Counted from the first letter of the stretch, positions 47,201 through 57,264 are shown. The stretch: 64,000 nt of DNA from Achromobacter marplatensis (GCF_002209535.1 NZ_NJIG01000002.1:1-64000); one strand, 5' to 3'. The notes: generated from the sequence alone by a model not told the origin. Translations and numbers: made by a program.

Positions 47201-49069
47201 ATGTCTGCGCCTTATGTTCCCTTGACGCCCGCAGTGGTCGATATCGACGCTGACGGCAAGCTGTATAGCCCCGTGTATGGCGATGTTTATCACTCGCCAT
47301 CGGGTGCGTTGGGGCAGGCGGAGCACGTGTTCCTGCGCGGCAACGGGCTGCCCGGCCGCTGGCAGGGCCGCAAGGGGTTCACCGTCTGCGAAACGGGTTT
47401 CGGCCTGGGGCTGAATTTCCTGGCGTTGTGGAAGGCGTGGCGCGAGGACCCGCAACGGTCCGCCACGCTGCACGTGATCTCGATGGAAGCCCATCCATTC
47501 ACGCAAGAAGATCTGTCCGCCTTGTTGGCGCGCTATGTGCCGGAGCCGTTTGCGGTGCTGGCGCAGCGCCTGGCCGCACAGTGGCCCATGCTGCTGCCGG
47601 GGCTGCATCGCCTGGAATTCGAGAACGGCGCCGTCACGCTGACGCTTTGTTTTGGGCGGGCGCAGGTGCTGGCGCCACGCTTGAGCGCGCGGGTCGATGC
47701 CTTCTTCCTGGACGGGTTTGCCCCTGACCGCAATCCGGATATCTGGTCCGAGCCCCTGTTGCGCACGTTGGCCGATCTTGCGGCGCCGGGGGCGACGGTG
47801 GCGACCTGGGCCTGCACCGGCGCGCTGCGGCAAGCCTTGCAGGAAGCCGGTTTCGATGTGCGGCGCGAGCCGGGCTATGGCGGCAAATGGCACATGACGG
47901 TGGGCGAGGTCCGCGAGCGCGGCCGCGCGGCGGCGGCCGCAGGCGTGGACGCCGGCCACGCCGTGGTGGTGGGCGCGGGGCTGGCGGGCGCAGGAATCGC
48001 GCAAGCGCTGGCAGGCCGCGGCTGGCGTGTCACGGTGCTGGATGCGGGCCGGGCGCTGGGGGCGCCCGCGCATGCGGGCCATCTGGCTGCGGCGCTGACG
48101 CCGGTGGTGGCGCGTGACGACAATGCGCGGGCGCGGCTGTCGCGCGCGGGCAGCCAGCGCGCACTGGCCCGTTGGCAAGGCCTGGCCGGCGATGCGGCGC
48201 CGCGCGTGTGCGGCACCGTGCAGGTCGAGCGCGATGCGGGCAAGTCGGCTGCGCTGGCTGGCACCCTGGAAACCCTGGCGTTTCCGTCGGATTGGGTGCG
48301 TCAGGTGGATCGCGACGAGGCCAGCGCCCTGGCCGGCCTGCCGCTGGCCCGCGGCGGGGTGTTCTTTGCCCAGGGCATGCTGGTGCAGCCGAACCGGCTG
48401 ATCGACGCGCTGCTGGCCACCCCGGGCGTGACGCTGCTTTCCGGCCAGGCGGCGCGTGTGGAGCCTAGCGGGCAGGGCTGGCGCGTGCTGGATGGGCAAG
48501 GCGCCGAATTGGTGGAGGCCCAGACGGTCATCCTGGCCAATGCGGCTGGCGCGCGCGGCGTACTGGCCGACAGTGGCCTGCTGGATCCCCTGCCGCGCGT
48601 GGCGCAGATGCATGCATTGACGGGCGAGGTAACGCTGGTGCCTGCCGAGGCGCTGTCGGGCGGCCCCCGTTGCATCGTCGGCGGGGAAGGGTATTTGCTG
48701 CCGGATGTGGGCGCAGGCTGCGTGGTGGGCAGCACGTACGTCCATGATGCGGCCGAGGCGCGGATCAGCGCAGACGGCCAGCGGGTCACGCTGGCCAAGG
48801 CGGCAGGGCTACTAAGCGGTCACTTCCCCGAATTCGACGCCCTGGTTCCGGGCAACCTGCCCGGTTGGGCCGGCTGGCGCGCCGTGTTGCCGGGACGCTT
48901 GCCGGCAGTGGGGGAATTGCCGCATGCTCGGGGCTTGTGGTTGGCGGTGGGCTACGCCTCGCGGGGGCTGTCTTGGTCGGCATTGATGGGCGACTTGATC
49001 GCTGCTCGCCTGGCGGGCGAGCCGTCGCCGCTGGAAACCGATCTGGCCCAACTTATTTCTCCACGGTGA
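47201..49069 (+). CDS. mnmC: Bifunctional tRNA wobble-uridine modification enzyme MnmC
   Basis: A 622-residue two-domain enzyme for the last steps of 5-methylaminomethyl-2-thiouridine in tRNA. N-terminal SAM methyltransferase (about 1-235) with [15 protein letters not shown] and [16 protein letters not shown]-terminal FAD oxidase (about 250-615) with the dinucleotide loop [16 protein letters not shown] and a closing [13 protein letters not shown] at 47201 gives [11 protein letters not shown]. Order of domains is the normal one. tRNA-Lys(UUU), one of its substrates, lies in the same window at 54480. Confidence 0.95.
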   Translation: MSAPYVPLTPAVVDIDADGKLYSPVYGDVYHSPSGALGQAEHVFLRGNGLPGRWQGRKGFTVCETGFGLGLNFLALWKAWREDPQRSATLHVISMEAHPFTQEDLSALLARYVPEPFAVLAQRLAAQWPMLLPGLHRLEFENGAVTLTLCFGRAQVLAPRLSARVDAFFLDGFAPDRNPDIWSEPLLRTLADLAAPGATVATWACTGALRQALQEAGFDVRREPGYGGKWHMTVGEVRERGRAAAAAGVDAGHAVVVGAGLAGAGIAQALAGRGWRVTVLDAGRALGAPAHAGHLAAALTPVVARDDNARARLSRAGSQRALARWQGLAGDAAPRVCGTVQVERDAGKSAALAGTLETLAFPSDWVRQVDRDEASALAGLPLARGGVFFAQGMLVQPNRLIDALLATPGVTLLSGQAARVEPSGQGWRVLDGQGAELVEAQTVILANAAGARGVLADSGLLDPLPRVAQMHALTGEVTLVPAEALSGGPRCIVGGEGYLLPDVGAGCVVGSTYVHDAAEARISADGQRVTLAKAAGLLSGHFPEFDALVPGNLPGWAGWRAVLPGRLPAVGELPHARGLWLAVGYASRGLSWSALMGDLIAARLAGEPSPLETDLAQLISPR

Positions 49070-49132
49070 AAAAAAGTCGGGCCGGTGACGGGCCTCGCAG
49101 TCAGGTGGCGTAGAATTGCAGTAATTGCCAGG

Positions 49133-49146
49133 ATTTGGCGCCAAAT
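49133..49146. repeat. 14-bp palindrome in the mnmC-GH31 gap
   Basis: ATTTGGC followed by GCCAAAT, perfect and without spacer, in a 269-base gap. The rest of the gap is fairly AT-rich and shows no gene. Confidence 0.5.
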
Positions 49147-49338
49147 AGGCCGCATTGGGCTCAAAATTGGCGTTTCGGCAGCGCACGGTCGTGTAGACCG
49201 ATGGGCGCTGGCCGAGGGCTTTATGCCCCTTTTTTGGATGAGATCGCCTTCCAAAAGAGGGACCGAGTTTATTTCAAAGCTCAAATCCGTCAAAATAGCG
49301 TCTTTTGATGGTTTTTGGCTTAAGCCGGGGGATGCTCT

Positions 49339-51564
49339 GTGCCGCCCAAGTTCGACTTTGCCCATACTACCCAGCTCGATAATGTCGAGCTGCTGACGTC
49401 CCGCCCCAGTCGTTTCGATTTCGATGCGGGCGATGGGTTGCACCTGGTAGTCGAGGCGCATGCGCCTGGTGTTTTTCGCCTGCGCTGCGGCGAGGCGAAC
49501 CACCTGAATGAAGATAAGCCCAGCGCGCGTGCGCGCGCCGTGGCGGAGATGCTGCTCGCGCGCCAAGAGGCCGTGGGCGAAGCCGCCATTGCCCCTCGCG
49601 AAGGCGGGGATGGCTGGCGCATTACCCAGGGCGACGTCGCCCTGGAGATCCAATCCAACCCCGTGCGTGTGGCGCTCTACCGCAACGAGGAACGGGTGTT
49701 CGAGTCCGAGGTTTCCGCGCATACGCCCGCATTTGGGCATAACGCGCTGGACCAGGACGATGACGCGGTCTGGTCTGCGGGGTTCACCCTGCAGGCGGAT
49801 GACCGCGTCTTCGGCCTGGGCGAAACCCCGGGCGACCTGAACCGCCGCGAGGAATCGGTCGTTTCCGATGACCCCGAGCACCGCGCCTTGCCATTGGCAT
49901 GGAGCCCGCGCGGCTGGGGAGTCTACGTGAACACCATGCGCCGCGTCGAGCACGCGGTGGGCGTCGCGCCCGCGGAATCGGCCTACGTGCTGACCGTGGA
50001 CGATGCCGTGCTGGACGTGTTCCTGTTTGCCGGCGAACCCGCGGAAATCCTGAATCAGTACACCGCGCTGACCGGCCGTGCCGGCCAGCCTGTGTTGTGG
50101 GCGATGGGCGCGTGGCTGCAACAGGCCGCGGGCGAAATGCCGACGCAGACGGTGGCCCTGGTTGCCCGCATGCGTGAAAACCAGATCCCGGTGGATGCCG
50201 TGACTCTGGCGCAGCCTGCCGCCTGGGGCTTCCAGGCGGACAAGGCCGTTTTCGAATGGGACGCCCAGCGCTTCCCGGACGCCAAGCAGATGCTGGCGCT
50301 CTTCCACAAGCACAACGTGCACGTGTCGGCCTCCGGTTTCCCCGGCGTGCTGAAGACCAGCCCGCTGTTCGAAGAACTGGAAGACCGCGGCTGGCTGCTG
50401 ACCAAGGATGACGGGTCGGCCCAGGTGTTCGACGGCAACGCCGCCACCTCCGGCCAGCCTTATGGCCTGCTGGACCTGACCTATCGCGACATCTACAACC
50501 AGTGGGTCGAGCGTCATCGCCAATTGGTCGAAGACGGACTGGACGCGCCCGCGTGCGACGCCCAGATCGCCATCCCCGACGGCGTGACCGCCCGCAACGG
50601 CGAAACCGGCCCGGCGCTGCGCAGCATGTATCCGCTGCTGGTGCGCCGCGCGCTGTTCGACGCTGTTGCCGGCCTGAAGGTGCCGCCGGAAGGCGTGGTG
50701 CCCAGCTCCGATCTGTTCCCCGCCGCCCAGCGCTTGCCGTGGCAAGTGGGGCCGCAAGTGGAAAACACCTGGGATGGCTTGCGCCACACCCTGCGTACCG
50801 CCTTGTCGATCGGCGCCAGCGGCGTGCCGGTGCAAGTGCATGGCATCGGTTCGGGCTCGCGCGACCGCTCGGGCATGACGTCTGAGCTGTACCTGCGCTG
50901 GCTGACGGTGGGCGTGTTCTCGGCGAACTTCTCGTTCCAGGGCGTTGAAGGCCTGATGCCTTGGGACTTCGGCGAAGAAACGCTGGCCCAGGCCAAGACT
51001 TGGATGCAGTGGCGCTACCGCCTGGTGCCCTATGTGCTGGGCGCCATCGAGGATTCGGCGCGCACCGGCCTGCCGGTGCAGCGTTCCATGGCCCTGTCGT
51101 TCCCGAACGATCCGCATGCCCATGAATGGGACCTGCAATACCTGTTGGGCCCGGCCCTGCTGGTGGCGCCGGTGACCGAACCCGGCAAGCAGGTGCGCGT
51201 GTACCTGCCCAAGGGCGAGGCCTGGTGGGACCTGAACACGGGGCATCGCTACGAAGGCGGCACCACCTGGACGATCGACTGCGAACTGGGCCAGTTCCCG
51301 GTTTTCGGCCGCGAAGGGCACATGCTCTGTCTGGGACCGGCCGCGCAGCATACGGGCGAGTTCAACTCGGCCCGCATCCTGGACGAAGTCTGGATGTTCG
51401 GCATGCCGGTGCATAACCCGGTCGTCATGCGCAACAAGATCCGCGTGATGCAGATGCAAGGCTCCAGCTACATCAAGGGGCTGGAAGGGCTGCGCATTTC
51501 GCCGTCCGAAGGCCTTGAGGTCAAGCGCCGGGGCGCGGAAGTCCGCATTTCCCGCGCTCGTTGA
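49339..51564 (+). CDS. GH31-fold protein with altered active site
   Basis: A 741-residue protein that follows family GH31 (alpha-glucosidase/alpha-xylosidase, YicI-like) along its length: N-terminal beta domain with FGLGETPGDLNRRE (about 156), the barrel with FEWDAQRFPDAKQMLALFHKHNVHV, SIGASGVPVQVHGIG (about 491-505), RWLTVGVFSANF and the C-domain LLGPALLVAPVTEPGKQVRVYLP. The nucleophile block KTDFGE of YicI is replaced by PACDAQ, keeping only D407, and the acid/base block HWGGD is replaced by PWQVGPQ (about 467-473). HDIGG is HGIGS. It may be inactive as a glycosidase or have another function. The start is GTG at 49339. A very strong terminator follows. Confidence 0.8.
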   Translation: MPPKFDFAHTTQLDNVELLTSRPSRFDFDAGDGLHLVVEAHAPGVFRLRCGEANHLNEDKPSARARAVAEMLLARQEAVGEAAIAPREGGDGWRITQGDVALEIQSNPVRVALYRNEERVFESEVSAHTPAFGHNALDQDDDAVWSAGFTLQADDRVFGLGETPGDLNRREESVVSDDPEHRALPLAWSPRGWGVYVNTMRRVEHAVGVAPAESAYVLTVDDAVLDVFLFAGEPAEILNQYTALTGRAGQPVLWAMGAWLQQAAGEMPTQTVALVARMRENQIPVDAVTLAQPAAWGFQADKAVFEWDAQRFPDAKQMLALFHKHNVHVSASGFPGVLKTSPLFEELEDRGWLLTKDDGSAQVFDGNAATSGQPYGLLDLTYRDIYNQWVERHRQLVEDGLDAPACDAQIAIPDGVTARNGETGPALRSMYPLLVRRALFDAVAGLKVPPEGVVPSSDLFPAAQRLPWQVGPQVENTWDGLRHTLRTALSIGASGVPVQVHGIGSGSRDRSGMTSELYLRWLTVGVFSANFSFQGVEGLMPWDFGEETLAQAKTWMQWRYRLVPYVLGAIEDSARTGLPVQRSMALSFPNDPHAHEWDLQYLLGPALLVAPVTEPGKQVRVYLPKGEAWWDLNTGHRYEGGTTWTIDCELGQFPVFGREGHMLCLGPAAQHTGEFNSARILDEVWMFGMPVHNPVVMRNKIRVMQMQGSSYIKGLEGLRISPSEGLEVKRRGAEVRISRAR

Positions 51565-51598
51565 CAGTAGCGTGGCCGGTTCGCCGGCCACCGCCACA

Positions 51599-51638
51599 AA
51601 AGGGCAGTCAGGAAGGCTTTCCTTCCTGACTGCCCTTT
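51599..51638 (+). terminator. 18-bp perfect hairpin terminator after the GH31-fold gene
   Basis: Stem 51599-51616 with 51621-51638, loop CTTT; the right arm ends in CCCTTT. The left arm starts AAAGGG so it can also act on the other strand. Confidence 0.85.
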
Positions 51639-51752
51639 ACGCCTTCTGTCCGGCACCGATTGCAGGATTCGAGATAGGCCCTGTCGGCCCGCCCTCCGGC
51701 GGCCACGGCGTTCTATATTACTTATAGTTATAGAAAATGAAAAAAACAGTCG

Positions 51753-51769
51753 TTCTCTTTAGAAGAGAA
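51753..51769 (+). promoter_or_regulatory. Inverted repeat in the AT-rich metN leader
   Basis: TTCTCTT-TAG-AAGAGAA, 20 bases before the metN start. Upstream, TATATTACTTATAGTTATAG (51714-51733) probably holds the promoter. No SAM riboswitch fold was recognised. Confidence 0.45.
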
Positions 51770-51789
51770 AAGATACAAAATCGCTTGCC

Positions 51790-52878
51790 ATGATCCACAT
51801 CGAGAACCTATCCAAGACCTATGCCACGCCGCATGGAGAATTCCAGGCGCTGCGAGGCATCAACCTGCATATTGCGCAGGGCGAGGTCTTCGGCATCATC
51901 GGCCCCAGCGGGGCCGGTAAAAGCACGCTGGTCCAGTGCATCAATTTGCTGGAACGTCCCAACCAAGGCACGATCGCCATCGGTGGGCAGCAACTGACCG
52001 GCCTGAATGAAGCGCAGCTGCGCGAGCAGCGGCGCCGCATCGGCATGGTGTTCCAGGGCTTCAACCTGCTGTCGCGCCGTACCGTCTACGGCAACGTCGC
52101 CTTGCCGCTGGAAATCGCCGGCGTTGCCAAGGCCGAGATCCCGGCCCGCGTCGAACGCCTGCTGGCGCTGGTGGGCCTGGAGCATCTGCGCGACCGCTAT
52201 CCCAGCCAGATCAGCGGCGGCCAGAAGCAGCGCGTGGGCATTGCGCGCGCGCTGGCCAACAATCCGGACGTGCTGCTCAGCGATGAAGCCACGTCCGCGC
52301 TGGATCCGGAAACCACGCACAACATCCTGGCGCTGCTGCGCGACATCAACCGCAAGACCGGCGTGACCGTCGTCATGATCACGCACCAGATGGAAGTCGT
52401 GCGCGAGGTCTGCGACCGCGTCGCCGTCCTGTCGCAAGGCGAAGTGGTGGAAGTGGGCAGCACGCGGGAAGTGTTCGCACAGCCGCGCCACGACGTCACG
52501 CGCGGCATGGTGTCGGCCGCTACCGCGTCCGACCTGACCGACGCCACGCTGGCCGCCGTGAAGGAACGCATCGCCGCGCTGGCCGCCGCCAAGCCGGGTC
52601 AGGCCGTACGCCTGCTGCGCCTGTCGTTGACCGGCACGGACGCGTCGGGATCGTTCCTGTCGGATCTGTCCAAGCAGTACTCGCTGGACGTCGGCCTGGT
52701 GCAGGCCCGCGTCGAAGACATCCAGGGCGTGGCCGTGGGCACGATGTTCGTGCTGGCCCAAGGCGCGCCCGCCGCGGTCAAGGACGCGATTGCCGCGTTG
52801 ACCGCCCGTGACATCACCGTTGAAGAAATAGCTCATGAGTCCGCAACTGATCGATCTGCTTATTACGTCGCTGCTTGA
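51790..52878 (+). CDS. metN: Methionine ABC transporter ATP-binding protein MetN
   Basis: A 362-residue ATPase of the D/L-methionine importer. Walker A GPSGAGKST (about 38-46), signature ISGGQKQRVGIARAL (about 140-154), Walker B VLLSDEATSALD (about 160-171), and a C-terminal NIL domain (about 270-355) that binds methionine and inhibits transport when the pool is high. Ends with a 44-base overlap with metI. First gene of metNIQ. Confidence 0.96.
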   Translation: MIHIENLSKTYATPHGEFQALRGINLHIAQGEVFGIIGPSGAGKSTLVQCINLLERPNQGTIAIGGQQLTGLNEAQLREQRRRIGMVFQGFNLLSRRTVYGNVALPLEIAGVAKAEIPARVERLLALVGLEHLRDRYPSQISGGQKQRVGIARALANNPDVLLSDEATSALDPETTHNILALLRDINRKTGVTVVMITHQMEVVREVCDRVAVLSQGEVVEVGSTREVFAQPRHDVTRGMVSAATASDLTDATLAAVKERIAALAAAKPGQAVRLLRLSLTGTDASGSFLSDLSKQYSLDVGLVQARVEDIQGVAVGTMFVLAQGAPAAVKDAIAALTARDITVEEIAHESATDRSAYYVAA

Positions 52879-53488
52879 CACCCTGCTGATGGTGGGTGTG
52901 GCCAGCGCCATCGCGGTGGTCATCGGCATTCCGCTGGGCGTGACGCTGACCGTGACCGCGCGCGGCAACATGCTGGAGAACCAGCCCGTCAACCACGTGT
53001 TGGGCGCCATCATCAATGCCACACGCTCGGTGCCGTTCGTGATCCTGATGGTCGCGATCATCCCGTTCACCCGCCTGGTCGCACAGACCTCCATCGGCAC
53101 CACGGCCGCCATCGTGCCGCTGTCGGTGGCCGCCATCCCGTTCATGGCCCGCATTGCCGAGAACGCCATGCGCGAAGTGGATCCGGGGCTGATCACCGCC
53201 GCGCGCGCCATGGGCGCGTCGCCGATGCAGATCATCCTGAAGGTGCTGCTGCCCGAGGCTTTGCCCGGCCTGATCGCCGCCACCATCGTCACGGTCGTCA
53301 GCCTGATCGGCTATTCGGCGATGGCCGGCGCCATCGGCGGCGGCGGCTTGGGCGACCTGGCCATCCGCTACGGGTATCAACGTTTCCAATCGGACGTCAT
53401 GGCCGCGGTCGTGATCGTGCTGATCGTATTGGTCCAGGCGATCCAAAGCCTTGGCGACCGCTTCGTGCGCCGCATGTCGCATCGCTGA
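52835..53488 (+). CDS. metI: Methionine ABC transporter permease MetI
   Basis: A 217-residue permease with five membrane helices and the coupling EAA-type loop (ENAMREVDPGLITAARAMGASPMQIILKVLLPEALPG, about 109-145). It overlaps the end of metN by 44 bases in another frame, so its start at 52835 lies within the metN coding sequence. Length equals E. coli MetI (217). Confidence 0.96.
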   Translation: MSPQLIDLLITSLLDTLLMVGVASAIAVVIGIPLGVTLTVTARGNMLENQPVNHVLGAIINATRSVPFVILMVAIIPFTRLVAQTSIGTTAAIVPLSVAAIPFMARIAENAMREVDPGLITAARAMGASPMQIILKVLLPEALPGLIAATIVTVVSLIGYSAMAGAIGGGGLGDLAIRYGYQRFQSDVMAAVVIVLIVLVQAIQSLGDRFVRRMSHR

Positions 53489-53544
53489 TCGCAACGGCGC
53501 CTATTCATTCTTCTCTCTACATCCGTTATTCGGGATATCGCAAC

Positions 53545-54342
53545 ATGAGCATCAAGGTTTTGAAGTCGCTGGCCGCGTTCGCCCTGGGCGCCGCCGTTTT
53601 TGCCCAGCCCGCGCTGGCCCAGGACAAGCCGCTGAAGGTTGGCGTCACCGCCGGCCCGCACGCCCAGATCTTTGATGTGGTCAAGGCCGAAGCCGCCAAG
53701 CAGGGCCTGAATATCCAGATCATCGAATTCACCGACTACGTGCAGCCCAACGTGGCGCTGGCCTCGGGCGACCTGGACCTCAACAGCTATCAGCACCAGC
53801 CCTATCTGGACAACGCCAACGCCGACCGCGGCTACAAGCTGGTCAGCATCGCCAAGACCGTGATTTTCCCGATCGGCATCTACAGCAAGAAGATCAAGTC
53901 GCTGGCCGAACTGAAAGACGGCGCCCGCATCGCGCTGCCGAACGATCCGACCAACGGCGGCCGCGCCCTGCTGCTGCTGCAAGCCAATGGCCTGATCAAG
54001 CTGCGTCCGGAAGCCGGCCTGAAGGCGACCCCGATCGACGTCGTCGAGAACAAGAAGAAGCTGCGCTTCATCGAGCTGGACGCCGCCCAACTGCCGCGTT
54101 CGCTGGACGATACCGACGCCTCGGCCATCAACACCAACTTCGCGCTGGAAGCCGGCCTGAACCCGACCAAGGACGCCATCGCCCAGGAATCGCCGGATTC
54201 GCCGTACGCCAACGTGCTGGTCGTGCGTGAGAAGGACAAGGACCGCCCCGAGTTCGCCAAGCTGGTCAGCGTCTATCACAGCCCGGCCGTGAAGCAGTTC
54301 ATCGAGACCAAGTACAAGGGCGCCGTGGTGGCCGCCTGGTAA
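53545..54342 (+). CDS. metQ: Methionine-binding protein MetQ
   Basis: A 265-residue NlpA-family periplasmic binding protein. Signal peptide of about 24 residues ends PALA-Q, a signal peptidase I site with no lipobox Cys, so unlike E. coli MetQ it should be soluble. The methionine pocket segments VGVTAGPHAQIFDVVK, ASGDLDLNSYQHQPYLD and ALPNDPTNGGRALLLLQ are present. Third gene of metNIQ; a terminator follows at 54366. Confidence 0.95.
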   Translation: MSIKVLKSLAAFALGAAVFAQPALAQDKPLKVGVTAGPHAQIFDVVKAEAAKQGLNIQIIEFTDYVQPNVALASGDLDLNSYQHQPYLDNANADRGYKLVSIAKTVIFPIGIYSKKIKSLAELKDGARIALPNDPTNGGRALLLLQANGLIKLRPEAGLKATPIDVVENKKKLRFIELDAAQLPRSLDDTDASAINTNFALEAGLNPTKDAIAQESPDSPYANVLVVREKDKDRPEFAKLVSVYHSPAVKQFIETKYKGAVVAAW

Positions 54343-54365
54343 GTCCAGCGTCATCTGCCCGGAAG

Positions 54366-54391
54366 AACGGCAGCCCAGCGCGGCCGTTTTT
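54366..54391 (+). terminator. Terminator after metNIQ
   Basis: AACGGC (54366-54371) pairs with GCCGTT (54383-54388) followed by TTTC. Confidence 0.7.
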
Positions 54392-54436
54392 CATGGGCGG
54401 CAAGCGAGTGGTCATGGCAGCTTGCCGCCAAACTTT

Positions 54437-54465
54437 TTGACAAGACCAAAAAAATCCGCCATAAT
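54437..54465 (+). promoter_or_regulatory. Promoter of the tRNA-Lys gene
   Basis: Consensus TTGACA (54437-54442), 17-base spacer, CATAAT (54460-54465), 14 bases before the mature tRNA. Confidence 0.85.
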
Positions 54466-54479
54466 TTCTGGCTTCGGTC

Positions 54480-54555
54480 GGGCTGATAGCTCAGTCGGTA
54501 GAGCAGCGGACTTTTAATCCGTTGGTCGCGAGTTCGAGTCTCGCTCAGCCCACCA
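54480..54555 (+). tRNA. tRNA-Lys (anticodon UUU)
   Basis: A 76-base tRNA with encoded CCA. Acceptor GGGCTGA pairs with TCAGCCC; D arm GCTCAGTCGGTAGAGC; anticodon arm with loop CTTTTAA; T arm with GTTCGAGTC. Single gene with its own promoter and terminator. Confidence 0.97.
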
Positions 54556-54590
54556 CCCCCCGCCTTTTTTACTGGGGCGGAAAGAGAATC

Positions 54591-54623
54591 AAGCACCAGC
54601 GAGTGATCGCGGTGCTTTTTTTT
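54591..54623 (+). terminator. Terminator after tRNA-Lys
   Basis: AAGCACC (54591-54597) with GGTGCTT (54611-54617), an inner GCGA/TCGC pair, then a run of T to 54623. Confidence 0.85.
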
Positions 54624-54699
54624 CGTCTGTACGATGCGAAGCGGCAGCGAGCCGGAGCAAAAACCCGGGCCCGACCATCGCTGCCTGCGCGTTAAAGGC

Positions 54700-54730
54700 T
54701 TGACCTTCACATCATTGGAACCTTTATCTT
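54700..54730 (+). promoter_or_regulatory. Candidate MerR/CueR-type promoter of copA
   Basis: TTGACC (54700-54705) and TATCTT (54725-54730) are 19 bases apart, the long spacer typical of promoters activated by MerR-family proteins such as CueR. The spacer starts with TTC after ACC, but the right arm (GGAACCT) is only a partial match to a CueR dyad. Confidence 0.45.
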
Positions 54731-54769
54731 GGTCTGCATCTGAAGGGAAATCCCAGTAAAGGAGCAGTG

Positions 54770-57247
54770 ATGAGCGCCACAGCAGACAGCACCGCGATCA
54801 GTCTTCCGATCGAAGGCATGACGTGCGCCTCGTGCGTTGGCCGCGTCGAGAAAGCCTTGAAAGCCGTGCCGGGCGTCCACAAGGCCAGCGTCAACCTGGC
54901 CACCGAACGCGCCGATATCACGTTTGACGGGACGCCGAACGTCGTCGCGGCTGTCCAGGCTGTTCAGAAGGCCGGTTACGCCGTCGCCGAGAACACCATC
55001 GAGCTGTCGGTGTCCGGCATGACGTGCGCCTCGTGCGTCGGCCGGGTCGAAAAGGCCTTGAAGGCCGTGCCGGGCGTCAGCGCCGCAACCGTCAACTTGG
55101 CCACCGAGCGTGCGCAGGTGACCGCCACCGGCGGCACGTCGCCGACCGCGCTGATCCAGGCTGTGGCCAAGGCGGGGTACGAGGCAAAAGTCCTTTCCGG
55201 CGAATCCACCGATACGGATGCGGTCGCCGAGCGCCAGGCCGCCGAGCTGAAATCGCTCAAGCGCGCGCTGACGATCGCTGCGCTCTTCGCGTTGCCCGTG
55301 TTCATCATGGAAATGGGCGCGCATCTGGTACCGGCGTTCCACCACGTCATCGCCGAAAGCATCGGCACGCAGAACAGCTGGTACATCCAGTTTGTGCTGG
55401 CGAGCATCGTCCTGTTCGGGCCCGGCCTGCGCTTCTTTCAGAAAGGCATCCCGGCGCTGCTGCGCGGCGCGCCTGACATGAATTCGCTGGTGGCGGTGGG
55501 CACGTCCGCCGCGTATGCCTATTCGGTGGTCGCGACCTTCGCGGCCGGGCTCCTGCCTGCCGGCACGGTCAATGTCTATTTCGAAGCCGCCGCGGTGATC
55601 GTGGCGCTGATCCTGCTTGGGCGCTATCTCGAGGCCCGAGCCAAGGGCAACACTTCCGAGGCCATCAAGCGCTTGCTGGGCCTGCAGGCCAAGACGGCGC
55701 GCGTCGTCCGCGACGGCGCCACGATTGAGCTTGCCATCGAAGACGTGGTCGCGGGCGACCTGATCGAAGTGCGCCCCGGCGAACGCGTTCCCGTGGACGG
55801 CGAGGTGGTGGAAGGCAGCAGCTTCATCGACGAATCCATGATCAGCGGCGAACCCGTTCCCGTGGAGAAAAGCCCGGGCGCGGAAGTCGTCGGCGGCACG
55901 GTCAACCAGAACGGCGCGCTGACGTTCCGCGCCACCAAGGTCGGCAACGACACCGTGCTGGCGCAGATCATCCGCATGGTCGAGCAGGCGCAGGGCTCCA
56001 AGCTGCCGATCCAGGCCATGGTGGACCGCATCACGATGTGGTTCGTGCCGGCCGTTATGGCGGCGGCGGTGGTGACCTTCATCATCTGGCTCACGTTCGG
56101 ACCCGAGCCTGCGCTGACGTTCGCGCTGGTCAATGCGGTGGCCGTGCTGATCATTGCCTGCCCCTGCGCCATGGGCCTGGCCACGCCGACCTCCATCATG
56201 GTGGGCACCGGGCGCGCGGCGCAGATGGGCGTGCTGTTCCGCAAGGGCGAAGCCTTGCAGTCCCTGAAGGACGCCAAGGTAGTGGCGGTGGACAAGACCG
56301 GCACGCTGACCAAGGGCCGCCCCGAACTCACGGACCTTATCGTCGCCTCCGGCTTTGAGCGGTCCGCCGTATTGGGCAAGGTGGCGACGGTGGAGGCGAA
56401 ATCCGAGCACCCCATCGCACAGGCGATTGTCGACGCCGCCCGGGCGCAAGGCATTTCCCTGGGCGCCATCGAGCAATTCCAGTCGATCACCGGTTTCGGC
56501 GTCAGCGCTCGCGTGGACGGCGACCTGGTCGAGATCGGTGCCGACCGCTACATGCGGGACCTGGGCCTGGATGTCGCCACGTTCGGCCAGGACGCAGCGC
56601 GCCTTGGCGACGAAGGCAAGACGCCCCTGTATGCGGCGGTCAATGGACGGCTGGCTGCCATGATCGCCGTGGCCGACCCGATCAAGGAAACGACGGCCGC
56701 CGCGATCCGGGCGCTGCACGACCTGGGCCTGAAGGTCGCCATGATCACCGGTGACAACCGGCGCACGGGCGAGGCGATTGCTCGCCAGCTTGGCATCGAC
56801 GAGGTGATCGCGGAAGTGCTGCCTGACGGCAAGGTCGCTGCCGTGCAGCGCCTGAAGCAGCAGTACGGTCCTATTGCCTACGTGGGCGACGGCATCAATG
56901 ATGCGCCGGCGCTGGCCGAAGCCGATGTGGGCCTGGCGATCGGCACCGGCACGGACATCGCTATCGAGGCGGCGGACGTGGTGCTGATGTCTGGCGACCT
57001 GGGTGGAGTGCCCAACGCCATCGCCTTGTCCAAGGCCACCATCCGCAACATCAAACAGAACCTGTTCTGGGCGTTCGCTTACAACGTGGCCTTGATTCCC
57101 GTCGCGGCCGGCCTGCTGTACCCCGTCAACGGCAGCCTGCTGTCACCGGTGTTCGCAGCCGGCGCCATGGCGCTGTCCAGCGTCTTCGTCCTGAGCAATG
57201 CGCTGCGCCTGCGCCGCTTCGTGGCTCCGTTCGCCGTCAAGGCCTGA
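54770..57247 (+). CDS. copA: Copper-exporting P1B-type ATPase CopA
   Basis: An 825-residue inner-membrane pump. Two N-terminal metal-binding domains, each with GMTCASC (Cys 19 and 22, Cys 86 and 89), followed by eight helices. The membrane metal site is CPC (464-466) with AMGLATP, the phosphorylated Asp is in DKTGTLTKG near 508, SEHPIAQAI marks the nucleotide domain and [11 protein letters not shown] the hinge. All point to Cu(I) or Ag(I) efflux. ATG at 54770 has AGGAG 5 bases before it. No cueR or chaperone gene is adjacent. Confidence 0.93.
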   Translation: MSATADSTAISLPIEGMTCASCVGRVEKALKAVPGVHKASVNLATERADITFDGTPNVVAAVQAVQKAGYAVAENTIELSVSGMTCASCVGRVEKALKAVPGVSAATVNLATERAQVTATGGTSPTALIQAVAKAGYEAKVLSGESTDTDAVAERQAAELKSLKRALTIAALFALPVFIMEMGAHLVPAFHHVIAESIGTQNSWYIQFVLASIVLFGPGLRFFQKGIPALLRGAPDMNSLVAVGTSAAYAYSVVATFAAGLLPAGTVNVYFEAAAVIVALILLGRYLEARAKGNTSEAIKRLLGLQAKTARVVRDGATIELAIEDVVAGDLIEVRPGERVPVDGEVVEGSSFIDESMISGEPVPVEKSPGAEVVGGTVNQNGALTFRATKVGNDTVLAQIIRMVEQAQGSKLPIQAMVDRITMWFVPAVMAAAVVTFIIWLTFGPEPALTFALVNAVAVLIIACPCAMGLATPTSIMVGTGRAAQMGVLFRKGEALQSLKDAKVVAVDKTGTLTKGRPELTDLIVASGFERSAVLGKVATVEAKSEHPIAQAIVDAARAQGISLGAIEQFQSITGFGVSARVDGDLVEIGADRYMRDLGLDVATFGQDAARLGDEGKTPLYAAVNGRLAAMIAVADPIKETTAAAIRALHDLGLKVAMITGDNRRTGEAIARQLGIDEVIAEVLPDGKVAAVQRLKQQYGPIAYVGDGINDAPALAEADVGLAIGTGTDIAIEAADVVLMSGDLGGVPNAIALSKATIRNIKQNLFWAFAYNVALIPVAAGLLYPVNGSLLSPVFAAGAMALSSVFVLSNALRLRRFVAPFAVKA

Positions 57248-57264
57248 GGCCGGCCGGGCATCGT

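Noticed and set aside
51714-51789. SAM or methionine riboswitch upstream of metN
   Set aside because: Too short, AT-rich, and lacking conserved cores of any SAM riboswitch class I know.
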